Source: Clostridia bacterium
GTDB taxonomy: Bacteria > Bacillota_A > Clostridia > Oscillospirales > CAG-272
NCBI GenBank assembly: GCA_017462445.1
Contig: JAFTRB010000210.1
Location: 1-10,480 of the forward strand
Direction of reading: 5' to 3'
Length of the DNA stretch: 10,480 nt
Shown here: positions 1-5,943 of the stretch, in pieces
How positions within the stretch are numbered: the stretch's first letter is position 1
Layout: the number at the start of each line of letters is the position of its first letter
Notes under the pieces: model-generated
Database searches by the model: none
Told to the model about the DNA's origin: nothing
Seen by the model: only the letters and a program-made list of their open reading frames with translations
Translations under genes and position numbers: made by a program

Positions 1-92
1 CATTCACCTCGACCGGCTCGGCTCTGCGACTCCTTATTTTAGTTACACGCTTCCTTAAAACAGTCATCCAGACTGTTTTAACTCGCTTACCC
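1..92 (-). repeat. Dispersed repeat with variable hairpin, copy A
   Basis: This copy aligns without gaps to 197-288 (constant offset of 196). Outside the central stem-loop only positions 6 and 54 differ. The centre is a perfect 11-bp hairpin: arm TTAAAACAGTC (55-65), loop ATCCA (66-70), arm GACTGTTTTAA (71-81). The other copy keeps the loop and the stem length but has a different stem sequence. The repeat starts at the first base of the window, so its outer end may be cut off. On its right it runs straight into the anticodon stem of a broken tRNA-Pro. I know no family name for it. Read on the minus strand it has no start codon or ribosome site, so I treat it as non-coding. Orientation is given as minus because the neighbouring tRNA reads that way, which is an inference. 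Confidence 0.8.
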
Positions 93-134
93 CACTACCC
101 CAAAGTGGCGCGCTACCATCTGAGCTATACCCAG
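92..134 (-). pseudogene. 5' half of a broken tRNA-Pro(GGG)
   Basis: The minus strand carries acceptor 5' strand, D arm and complete anticodon arm (CCACT, loop TTGGGGT, AGTGG) of tRNA-Pro. It is nearly identical to the intact gene at 369-444. The D stem has one change (GCTC instead of GCGC) that breaks a pair. Directly after the anticodon stem the sequence changes into repeat copy A, so the variable loop, T arm and acceptor 3' strand are missing. It cannot make a normal tRNA. The four bases just upstream of the tRNA start (ATTT on the minus strand) are also conserved with the intact gene. Confidence 0.8.
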
Positions 135-196
135 AAATGATTATTATTTTGTGATATTTTTGTTAGGCGCGCTTACTTCCTAAAATATAGTCGTCC

Positions 197-288
197 CATT
201 CGCCTCGACCGGCTCGGCTCTGCGACTCCTTATTTTAGTTACACGCTTCACATAAACTCTCATCCAGAGAGTTTATGCTCGCTTACCC
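197..288 (-). repeat. Dispersed repeat with variable hairpin, copy B
   Basis: Second copy of the 92-bp repeat. The flanks are the same as copy A except position 202 (G for A) and 250. The stem is CATAAACTCTC (251-261), loop ATCCA (262-266), arm GAGAGTTTATG (267-277), again 11 perfect pairs. Five base pairs differ from copy A and all five are compensated on both arms. As in copy A, the right end continues into an ACTACCC sequence matching the tRNA-Pro anticodon stem. The minus-strand reading of the left part gives K-I-R-S-R-R-A-E-P-V-E-A-N-G without a start codon. From memory, peptides like this appear as spurious protein tails in gut Clostridia annotations, which would fit a widespread repeat, but I cannot verify that here. 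Confidence 0.8.
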
Positions 289-295
289 ACTACCC

Positions 296-326
296 TTGGG
301 GTAGTTTCAGCCGTGGGTAAATCCCG
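296..326 (+). pseudogene. Inverted 3'-half fragment of tRNA-Pro
   Basis: On the plus strand this reads like the anticodon loop, variable loop and T arm of the nearby tRNA-Pro: TTGGGGTAGT, then GCCGTGGGT, then AAATCCCG. The T loop lacks the TTC bases and the variable region has changed. It lies opposite in orientation to the intact gene at 369-444. With the ACTACCC sequence at 289-295 it forms a perfect 7-bp fold-back with a TTG loop (289-305), as expected at the junction of two oppositely oriented tRNA pieces. It is non-functional. Confidence 0.6.
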
Positions 327-341
327 ACCCCCTTAAATAAC

Positions 342-365
342 AAAAGACCGAGCTAAAGCTCGGTC
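342..365 (-). terminator. Intrinsic terminator of the tRNA-Pro transcript
   Basis: On the minus strand an 8-bp perfect stem GACCGAGC / GCTCGGTC with a TTTA loop (346-365) is followed by TTTTGTTATTT. It begins four bases after the CCA end of the tRNA, the usual position for a short tRNA-unit terminator. Confidence 0.88.
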
Positions 366-368
366 AAG

Positions 369-444
369 TGGTCTGAGTAGCGGGATTTGAACCCACGGCC
401 TCCACTACCCCAAAGTGGCGCGCTACCATCTGCGCTATACCCAG
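369..444 (-). tRNA. tRNA-Pro, anticodon GGG
   Basis: A complete 76-nt cloverleaf on the minus strand. The acceptor stem CTGGGTA pairs with TACTCAG (one G-U pair), followed by discriminator A and an encoded CCA at 369-371. T8 and A14 are present, and the D stem is GCGC/GCGC. The anticodon stem CCACT/AGTGG encloses loop TTGGGGT, giving anticodon GGG (proline, CCC/CCU codons). The T stem GTGGG/CCCGC encloses loop TTCAAAT. It has its own promoter about 100 bp upstream and an intrinsic terminator right behind it, so it is probably a single-gene transcript. It is the only intact copy among several fragments of the same tRNA here. Confidence 0.95.
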
Positions 445-472
445 AAATTAAATATTTTGCTTTTTTGCCAAA

Positions 473-490
473 TGCGCTATACCCAGAAAT
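473..490 (-). repeat. 18-bp duplication of the tRNA-Pro 5' end
   Basis: TGCGCTATACCCAGAAAT at 473-490 is identical to 431-448, which covers the first 14 nt of the tRNA plus four bases upstream. It lies inside the leader of the tRNA transcript, between promoter and tRNA. It is too short to be a tRNA and looks like a footprint of a past insertion, recombination or slippage event at this gene. Confidence 0.75.
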
Positions 491-550
491 GGTACATTGA
501 TTTGTAAGCATTTTTATCAAAAAATAGGCTCCTCATCGAAAACCTAACAT

Positions 551-579
551 ATTATATCACCGACAAAGTAAAAAGTCAA
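551..579 (-). promoter_or_regulatory. Sigma-A-type promoter for tRNA-Pro
   Basis: On the minus strand -35 TTGACT (574-579), a 17-bp spacer and -10 TATAAT (551-556). Transcription would start near 544, giving a leader of roughly 100 nt before the tRNA at 444. It is the best promoter match in the left part of the window and lies in an A/T-rich gap just behind the stop codon of the 70-residue protein. Confidence 0.85.
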
Positions 580-611
580 GAGTTTTTTATAAAAAAGTTT
601 TTATGATTAGC

Positions 612-637
612 AAGGGGAGACAATTAGCGCTCCCCTT
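612..637 (-). terminator. Hairpin over a stop codon, possible terminator
   Basis: A perfect 8-bp stem AAGGGGAG / CTCCCCTT (612-619 and 630-637) has the TAA stop of the 70-residue gene in its loop. On the minus strand it is followed by A/T-rich sequence with T-runs only about 14 nt later, so it is a weak intrinsic terminator or a protective 3' hairpin for the upstream operon. Confidence 0.5.
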
Positions 638-836
638 CGTCTTTTCCCTCTGTCTGCTCCACCTCGGCAAGCTCCTCGTACACATCCTCGCTCTTGAAGA
701 GTCGGCGCAGGCAGGAGGGACCGCCGTCAACGGCGCAGCTCTTACATGAGCACCAAACAAAATCGTGGGTTGACCTAGATTCTATAACATCACCGCATAG
801 CCTGCAGCGTATCGCATTTCTTATTATCTTTTCCAT
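624..836 (-). CDS. Small conserved zinc-ribbon-like protein
   Basis: 70 residues. The first 45 residues carry a Cys pattern suggesting one zinc site: CRLCG at 11-15, then CSC at 29-31, C34 and the phrase AVDGG (35-39), followed by LRRLF. I recognise this as a small family common in Firmicutes (I believe filed under a DUF name, DUF7695-like) with no known function. The tail from about residue 50 is Glu/Asp-rich and probably disordered. The start follows the stop codon of the upstream fusion gene directly (TAA then ATG), with its ribosome site GAGGGAG inside the end of that gene, so the two are translationally coupled. A DNA/RNA-binding or adaptor role is only a guess from the fold. Confidence 0.78.
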   Translation of the reverse strand: MEKIIRNAIRCRLCGDVIESRSTHDFVWCSCKSCAVDGGPSCLRRLFKSEDVYEELAEVEQTEGKDEGER

Positions 837-1718
837 TTATTTCTCCCTCATATAAATCACACTATCAAAATATCTCTCCATAAACTCGGTTTGGGCAAAT
901 ATTTGCTCCTTTGTTAGCGTCACACCCCTTGGCGCAACCACCAGCTTATCCTCCTCGTCTCGTCTCCTATGAATAAGCGCAACAGCCACCCCCGTGTAGC
1001 ATTTAAGCGGCGTGTCAACTCCCAGGATATAGGCGTCAAGCGGCTCGCCATCTCCGCCGATGATCCCTTCAAGATATCCGTAATTTACGGGATATAGCCG
1101 CTCGGGGTATTCAGGATGCATCGCACCAAGCGGGCGGTCAACAGTAACGCTTACCTCTCGCCCGAGAAGCGACATTGCCATAGCCCTTTTCTTTGTTCGG
1201 GTGATGAAATCCGACTTACCGTCAAGATATCCTCCCCTGTCACTAATTCCGCAATTTACTATATTTTGCTTCACCTCACCGTAGGCGTCCCTCACATCGG
1301 GGAAGGCGCGGAGATAATCACGGAAGGATATATATTCATCAAAGAGCGGAGAGCCCAAAGTCACCACATGAATAAAATGAGTTTGCTCGTCTCCCTCCCC
1401 CTCGTAGAAGGAGCCCGAGGCGAGAAGAAGTCCGCCATCTCCAGAGGCGCTCGGCCTGTAATGGAAGCCCGCCCTCTTAAGAGCATCCTCGCGAGAGATT
1501 ATGTCCTCATAGCTCCTGACCAAAAGAGCAATATCAATTATCGGCTTTGCTACAAGTCCCTCAACCGAGGTGCTGCCAACATGCTCGCAAGAAAGAATTA
1601 TATCACCAAGCGCATCATATAGCCTGTCTATCGTCTCCTTTGCAAGCCTATGCCACTCATCTCTGTGCGGAACAAGCTCCACGCATCCGCGCCGAAGCCC
1701 GATCAGCTTTTCGCCCAT
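837..1718 (-). CDS. GrpB-family / pyrophosphatase-like fusion protein
   Basis: 293 residues with two domains. Residues about 11-180 are a GrpB/UPF0157-type nucleotidyltransferase-fold domain with the family signature HVGSTSVEGLVAKPIID (46-62) and THFIHV at 113-118. Residues about 184-293 resemble a cut-down inorganic-pyrophosphatase-like domain: REVSVTVDRPLG, then LYPVNYGY (208-215) and GDGEPLDAYILG (222-233). The classical pyrophosphatase motif is D-x-D-P-x-D; here the second Asp is Glu225 (D223-G-E225-P-L-D228), and the domain is much shorter than a normal 170-220-residue enzyme, so true pyrophosphatase activity is doubtful. GrpB proteins are poorly characterised; a nucleotide-related role is likely. 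The start has an AAGGAGG site a few bases upstream. It is followed without a gap by the small zinc-ribbon gene. Confidence 0.85.
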   Translation of the reverse strand: MGEKLIGLRRGCVELVPHRDEWHRLAKETIDRLYDALGDIILSCEHVGSTSVEGLVAKPIIDIALLVRSYEDIISREDALKRAGFHYRPSASGDGGLLLASGSFYEGEGDEQTHFIHVVTLGSPLFDEYISFRDYLRAFPDVRDAYGEVKQNIVNCGISDRGGYLDGKSDFITRTKKRAMAMSLLGREVSVTVDRPLGAMHPEYPERLYPVNYGYLEGIIGGDGEPLDAYILGVDTPLKCYTGVAVALIHRRRDEEDKLVVAPRGVTLTKEQIFAQTEFMERYFDSVIYMREK

Positions 1719-1752
1719 ACATCCTCCTTGTAATTTATTGTTTACAAAATAT

Positions 1753-1774
1753 CAAAACGCCGACACCCGTGTCG
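1753..1774 (-). terminator. Weak intrinsic terminator after bcp
   Basis: A CGACA / TGTCG stem with a four-base loop (1761-1774) lies a few bases behind the bcp stop. On the minus strand it is followed by TTTTGATATTTTG, and on the plus strand by TTTTT. The stem is only 5 bp, so this is tentative. It would separate bcp from the GrpB-fusion gene. Confidence 0.4.
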
Positions 1775-1778
1775 CTTT

Positions 1779-2252
1779 TTATAGCGCGGCAAGCACCTCG
1801 GAGGCATTGGTATCGGGCTTTACTCCGCGCATAACACGAAGGACAAGACCGTCCTCGCCGATAATAAAGGTTGTGCGCTTGACTCCCTCGGTGGTCTTGC
1901 CATAAAGCTTTTTCTCGCCCCACGCTCCATACGCCTTTATTACCTCAAGGGTGGGGTCGGACAGAAGAATAAAGGGCAGACCGAATTTCTCGGCAAATTT
2001 TGCGTGAGATGCCACCGAATCGCGGCTGATGCCAATAACCTGTACCCCCTTTTCCCTGAAGCCGTCATAGGCGGAGGCAAAGGCACAGGCCTGCCTGGTA
2101 CAGCCGGGGGTATTGTCCTTCGGGTAGAAGTAAAGAACTACCCTCTGCCCCCTGAAATCCGAAAGCCTTACCTCTCTGCCATCCTTGTCAGGAAGGCAAA
2201 AATCAGGGGCTATACTTCCCTCATTAATCATATTAATAGCATTCTTTTCCAT
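1779..2252 (-). CDS. bcp: Bcp-type thiol peroxidase (peroxiredoxin)
   Basis: 157 residues, the normal length for the Bcp/PrxQ family. It reduces hydrogen peroxide and organic hydroperoxides with electrons from thioredoxin, in the cytoplasm. The thioredoxin fold is clear: APDFCLPDKDG (15-25), LYFYPKDNTPGCT (40-52) with peroxidatic Cys51, and Cys56 in the C-x4-C arrangement typical of alpha-helical resolving cysteines. GISRDS (74-79), the FGLPF-LLSDP segment (90-100) and RTTFII (126-131) are also family features. The first ATG is preferred because GTGAGGA lies 8-10 nt upstream; the later Met8 has no such site. It starts 10 nt after the stop of the AraC-type regulator and is probably co-transcribed with it. 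No signal peptide. Confidence 0.95.
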   Translation of the reverse strand: MEKNAINMINEGSIAPDFCLPDKDGREVRLSDFRGQRVVLYFYPKDNTPGCTRQACAFASAYDGFREKGVQVIGISRDSVASHAKFAEKFGLPFILLSDPTLEVIKAYGAWGEKKLYGKTTEGVKRTTFIIGEDGLVLRVMRGVKPDTNASEVLAAL

Positions 2253-2262
2253 AATAATATCC

Positions 2263-3111
2263 TCACTTATTTTTCTTTCCTTTTGTTCTTCTTACAATTC
2301 GTACATCGTCGGTTACGTGGCCTGCCTCCTCTACCCGTTGTCGCTCCGCCCTCTGTTTTTTGGGCGAGTAGCCGTAGGCCTGCTTGAAGCGATGGGAGAA
2401 ATAGTTGCTGTCATTGAAGCCGCAGGCATATGCAACCTCGCTGATGCTCATCCCGGGCTCCTCCTCCAACAGTCGCTCTGCCCTTTGCAGTCTGACCAGG
2501 GTGAGATACTCGTTAAAGCCAAAGCCCGTCCTCTGCCTGAATACGCGGCAAAGATGCTCGGCGCTGACAGACAGGCTCTCGGCAACCGTCGACAGGTGTA
2601 CATCCTCCGCATATTTTTCTCTTATGAAATGCACCGCATCGGTTGCAAGCGAATGCTCCTCCGCAGGCTCAAGCGTGCCGTCCCTGGCAAGGAGAACCAT
2701 TATTCTTGCAATCAGCGACTCCACCATCTCTCGGGAATAGGGGTCATTACCGCGCCACTCGCATTCAAGGCTCTCAACAAGACCCACGATCTCGGCGAAC
2801 AGCCTTTCATCCTGGTAGAGTCTCTTCATTATGCCAACCGAGCCTCTTAACCCCTCGGGTATATATTTTTCGCTGAAATTGATAAGCAGACGGGAGTGTG
2901 GGTTATCCGAATAGATGGTTCGGTGAATCAGCCCGGGCGGAATAAATACAATATTCCCCGCCTTCACCTCAAAGATACTGTCGTCAATGACATAGCCGCA
3001 CTCGCCCTCGGTCATGCAGTAAATCTCAAAGCCCTTGTGATAATGCTCGGTAGACTGACTGTACCTACTGCCTGTTATCCTGTCAAAATAGAAGCCCTCG
3101 TTGCTCTTCAC
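2263..3111 (-). CDS. AraC-family regulator, probably of the hexuronate operon
   Basis: 282 residues. The N-terminal cupin-like sensor contains HYHKGFEIYCMTEGECGYVI (23-42) and AGNIVFIPPGLIHR (51-64), the usual beta-barrel that binds a sugar ligand. The C-terminal DNA-binding domain (about 155-255) has two helix-turn-helix units: LSTVAESLSVSAEHLCRVFR (173-192) and ISEVAYACGFNDSNYFSHRF (223-242), ending in the conserved GYSPKKQR. The start is GTG, with GGGAGG five bases before it; no better ATG exists. A basic tail after residue 255 (ending RRTKGKKNK) is longer than usual. It is divergent from the GH4-uxaBAC operon across 150 bp, the classic arrangement for a local regulator. The ligand is inferred to be galacturonate or a breakdown intermediate. 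Confidence 0.92.
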   Translation of the reverse strand: MKSNEGFYFDRITGSRYSQSTEHYHKGFEIYCMTEGECGYVIDDSIFEVKAGNIVFIPPGLIHRTIYSDNPHSRLLINFSEKYIPEGLRGSVGIMKRLYQDERLFAEIVGLVESLECEWRGNDPYSREMVESLIARIMVLLARDGTLEPAEEHSLATDAVHFIREKYAEDVHLSTVAESLSVSAEHLCRVFRQRTGFGFNEYLTLVRLQRAERLLEEEPGMSISEVAYACGFNDSNYFSHRFKQAYGYSPKKQRAERQRVEEAGHVTDDVRIVRRTKGKKNK

Positions 3112-3261
3112 ACTCTCGCCTCCCTCGAAAAATGAATTCCTGATATAAGTTTATCATATAATATCAAAAAAATCAAGAAAATCATGACATCTCTGCTAAT
3201 AAACTTAAGGAAACCCGATAAAATTTGATATAGAATAAAATAAAAAAACATTGGAGGAACT
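3112..3261. promoter_or_regulatory. Divergent control region araC-type / GH4-uxa operon
   Basis: 150 bp, strongly A/T-rich. For the plus strand there is a TATAGAAT-like -10 at 3229-3236 but no recognisable -35, which suits an activator-dependent promoter. The ribosome site TTGGAGG lies about 6 nt before the GH4 ATG. A 9-bp inverted repeat, TAAGTTTAT (3146-3154) and ATAAACTTA (3199-3207), has a centre-to-centre distance of 53 bp, close to five helical turns, and is a candidate pair of operator half-sites. For the minus strand TTGATT followed after 17 bp by TAAACT is a weak candidate promoter for the regulator. Confidence 0.5.
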
Positions 3262-4635
3262 ATGATTTACACTGAAAACGGCGTTAAAGACATCAAGATT
3301 GCCTATATCGGAGGCGGCTCCCGTGGCTGGGCTTGGAAGCTTATGAGCGACCTTGCAACCACCGCCGATCTTTCCGGAACGGTTGATTTATACGACATCG
3401 ACCTGGAGGCGGCAAAGAACAACGAGATAATCGGTAATATGTACAACGAAGCAGAGGGCGCGCGCTCTCACTGGAACTACAGAGCGACCGAGACCATAGG
3501 CGAGGCTCTCACCGGCGCGGACTTCGTTATTATTTCAATTCTCCCCGGAACCTTTAAGGAGATGGAGAGCGATGTACACACACCCGAGAAGTACGGCATC
3601 TACCAGCCTGTTGGAGACACCACCGGCCCCGGCGGAATTATTCGCGCCCTTCGTACCATTCCTATGATGGAGGAGATTGCAAGCGCGGTTGAGAAATACT
3701 GCCCCAAGGCTTGGGTAATCAACTACACCAACCCGATGGCGCTCTGCGTTAAGGCGCTCTATAACACCTTTCCCGAAATTCGCGCCTTTGGCTGCTGCCA
3801 CGAGGTATTTGCTGTTCAGGAGCTTCTTACCCGCGCGGTGAAGGAGACCACCGATGCCCCTGTAAATAACCCCCGCGCAGTCAGAACAAATGTTGTCGGC
3901 GTCAATCACTTCACCTGGATTACCGACGCGCAGTACCACGATGTGGATGTGTTTGCCGCATATGAAAAATTCATCGAAATGTATCCCGAGGGAATCAAGA
4001 GAGAGAACCCGACCGTATTCGAATGCGACCACCTCGTTAAGTTCGATCTCTTCCGCCGCTATGGCGCAATTGCCGCCGCAGGCGACCGCCACCTTGCCGA
4101 GTTCTGCCCCGGTGACTGGTATCTTGAAAGCCCCGAGCAGGTCAGAGCATGGGGCTTTGACCTGACCCCTGTTTCCTGGAGAGTTGATGACCTGGCAGAC
4201 AGACTCGAAAGAGGGCGCAAGCTCCGCTCTGGAGAGGAGAAGATAGTTATCCAGAAATCGGGCGAGGAGGGTGTCCGCCAGATTCGCGCGCTTCTCGGTC
4301 TTGGCGATCTTGTAACAAATGTTAACCTTCCCAACCGCGGTCAGATTCCCAATCTTCCCCTTGGCACAATTGTAGAGACCAACGCAACCTTTACCGATGA
4401 CCGCATTACCCCCGTCCAGGCGGGAAGCATTCCCGAGGGAATCTACGCCCTTGTCGCAAGAATAGCAGACGAGCAGGCTCTGGTTTCCAAGGCTGCAAAG
4501 GAGCGCGACCTTGAGCTTGCATTCCTGGCATTTGTAAACAATCCCCTCGTTCGTCTTAATATGACCGATGCGAGAAAGCTCTTTGACGAGATGGTTGCAA
4601 ATACCTCCGCCTACCTCGGTGACTACCTTAAGTAA
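3262..4635 (+). CDS. GH4 glycosidase, probable alpha-galacturonidase
   Basis: 457 residues, normal for glycoside hydrolase family 4, which uses NAD+ and Mn2+ in an oxidation-elimination mechanism. The dinucleotide site is IAYIGGGSRGW (13-23) with acidic DLYDID (42-47) after strand 2. NYTNPM (154-159), CHEV (179-182), VNHFTW (214-219), GDRHLAEF (274-281) and NLPLGTIVE (364-372) follow; by analogy Cys179 and His216 bind the metal. In GH4 the residues after Cys-His track substrate: CHS for alpha-glucosidases/galactosidases, CHEV for uronic-acid enzymes (alpha-glucuronidase, alpha-galacturonidase such as Bacillus LplD). With uxaBAC directly downstream, alpha-galacturonidase acting on short oligogalacturonides in the cytoplasm is most likely; alpha-glucuronidase remains possible. 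No signal peptide. Automatic annotation may call it alpha-glucosidase/alpha-galactosidase. Confidence 0.9.
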   Translation: MIYTENGVKDIKIAYIGGGSRGWAWKLMSDLATTADLSGTVDLYDIDLEAAKNNEIIGNMYNEAEGARSHWNYRATETIGEALTGADFVIISILPGTFKEMESDVHTPEKYGIYQPVGDTTGPGGIIRALRTIPMMEEIASAVEKYCPKAWVINYTNPMALCVKALYNTFPEIRAFGCCHEVFAVQELLTRAVKETTDAPVNNPRAVRTNVVGVNHFTWITDAQYHDVDVFAAYEKFIEMYPEGIKRENPTVFECDHLVKFDLFRRYGAIAAAGDRHLAEFCPGDWYLESPEQVRAWGFDLTPVSWRVDDLADRLERGRKLRSGEEKIVIQKSGEEGVRQIRALLGLGDLVTNVNLPNRGQIPNLPLGTIVETNATFTDDRITPVQAGSIPEGIYALVARIADEQALVSKAAKERDLELAFLAFVNNPLVRLNMTDARKLFDEMVANTSAYLGDYLK

Positions 4636-4653
4636 ACAGTATAAGGAACTGAT

Positions 4654-5943
4654 ATGAAAAAGCATTTCAAAAAAGTAATCCGCCCCGAGCGAGTAATACA
4701 GTTCGGCGAGGGTGGCTTCCTCCGCGGCTTTGTTGACTGGATGCTGGATAAAATGAACAGGGCTGGCCTCTTTGACGGCAGCGTTGTGGTGGTTCAGCCG
4801 ATTGCCGAGGGAATGTGTGACGCGCTCACCGAGCAGGACTGTATGTACACTCACCTCCTCCGCTCCAAGGAGGGGGTCGAGAACGCGGTCATTGATGTGA
4901 TCTCCCGCTGCGTCAAGCCCTATGATGATTTTGAAAGCTATCTTTCGCTTGCCGATATTCCCGAGATGAGATTTATTGTATCAAACACCACCGAGGCGGG
5001 AATTACTTATAAGGAAAGCGACAAATTAGAAAGCGCCCCCGACATCTCATTCCCGGCAAAGCTTACCCTTCTTCTTAAAAGAAGATACGACAAGGGACTC
5101 CCGGGCTTTATTCTCCTGCCCTGTGAGCTTATCGACCGCAACGGAGACAAGCTGCGCGAGTGCGTGCTAAGCTACTGCAGGCTTTGGAATTTAGGCGATG
5201 GCTTTGCAAAATGGGTGGAAGAGGAAAATATCTTTACCAATACCCTGGTTGACAGAATAAATACAGGCTATCCGAAGGGCGAGGACATCGACCTCGGCTA
5301 CGAGGACCGACTTCTCAACACATCGGAGAGCTTCCACCTATGGGTAATCGAGAGCGACCGTGACATAGAAAGGGAGCTTCCCTTTACAAGTGCAGGGCTC
5401 AATGTTATTTTTACACGGGATGCCCTCGAGACCTACCGAACAAGGAAGGTACGCATTCTGAACGGCGCCCACACCTCGCTTGTCCCCCACGCGCTGCTTT
5501 GCGGCTTCGAGACGGTGCGCGAGTGCGTAGAAAACCCCGAGATGCGCGAGCATATAAGAAAATGCGTCTTTGACGAGATAATCCCCACGCTCGACCTGCC
5601 TGCGGAGGAGCTTAGGGCGTATGCCGCCGATGTGCTTGAAAGATTTGCAAACCCCTTCATCAAGCATTATCTGTCAAGCATAGCCCTCAACTCGGTGAGC
5701 AAATTCCGCGTGAGGGTTCTCCCCTCCATTTTGGAATACAGAAGAAGGCTCGGCTCTCTTCCCCCTACCCTGGTATTCTCGCTGGGCAGGCTTATCGAGT
5801 TCTACAAGAAGGGCAGCCCCAAGGATAGCCCCGAGGTGGTGGAATACATAAGGAGCCACCCCGTGTCGGATATTCTTGCAAATACCGAGCTTTGGGGCGA
5901 GGATTTAAGCTTCCTTTCCGGAGAGATAAAATATGCTGATTAA
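4654..5943 (+). CDS. uxaB: Tagaturonate reductase
   Basis: 429 residues, mannitol-dehydrogenase superfamily. It reduces D-tagaturonate to D-altronate with NADH. The N-terminal nucleotide-binding part starts RPERVIQFGEGGFLRGF (10-26); VSNTTEAGI (109-117) is typical of the uronate reductases. The C-terminal catalytic domain has RKVRILNGAH (264-273), matching the K-x4-N-x2-H triad of the family: Lys265, Asn270, His273. It is somewhat shorter than E. coli UxaB (about 480), as is common in Firmicutes. It lies 18 nt behind the GH4 gene with an AAGGAAC site and overlaps uxaA by 11 nt. The related fructuronate reductase (UxuB) is the alternative, but the pairing with altronate dehydratase, not mannonate dehydratase, favours UxaB. 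Confidence 0.92.
   Translation: MKKHFKKVIRPERVIQFGEGGFLRGFVDWMLDKMNRAGLFDGSVVVVQPIAEGMCDALTEQDCMYTHLLRSKEGVENAVIDVISRCVKPYDDFESYLSLADIPEMRFIVSNTTEAGITYKESDKLESAPDISFPAKLTLLLKRRYDKGLPGFILLPCELIDRNGDKLRECVLSYCRLWNLGDGFAKWVEEENIFTNTLVDRINTGYPKGEDIDLGYEDRLLNTSESFHLWVIESDRDIERELPFTSAGLNVIFTRDALETYRTRKVRILNGAHTSLVPHALLCGFETVRECVENPEMREHIRKCVFDEIIPTLDLPAEELRAYAADVLERFANPFIKHYLSSIALNSVSKFRVRVLPSILEYRRRLGSLPPTLVFSLGRLIEFYKKGSPKDSPEVVEYIRSHPVSDILANTELWGEDLSFLSGEIKYAD

Noticed and set aside
165..180. GTTAGGC-like core resembling an integron attC end near the repeat
   Set aside because: No partner core site at a proper distance and no integrase or cassette gene; a 7-mer match is easily due to chance.
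1..620. Possible CRISPR array in the repeated left region
   Set aside because: Only two repeat units, each 92 bp and 196 bp apart, with tRNA fragments between them; no short regular repeat-spacer pattern.
1116..1622. Plus-strand open frame across the GrpB-fusion gene
   Set aside because: The minus strand encodes a recognisable two-domain protein there; the plus frame has no ribosome site and no family features.
3535..4854. Very long open frame (about 439 codons) on the minus strand across the GH4 gene and the start of uxaB
   Set aside because: It lies opposite clear GH4 and UxaB coding sequence, crosses a gene boundary, and has no recognisable motif. Long antisense frames are expected in this codon usage.
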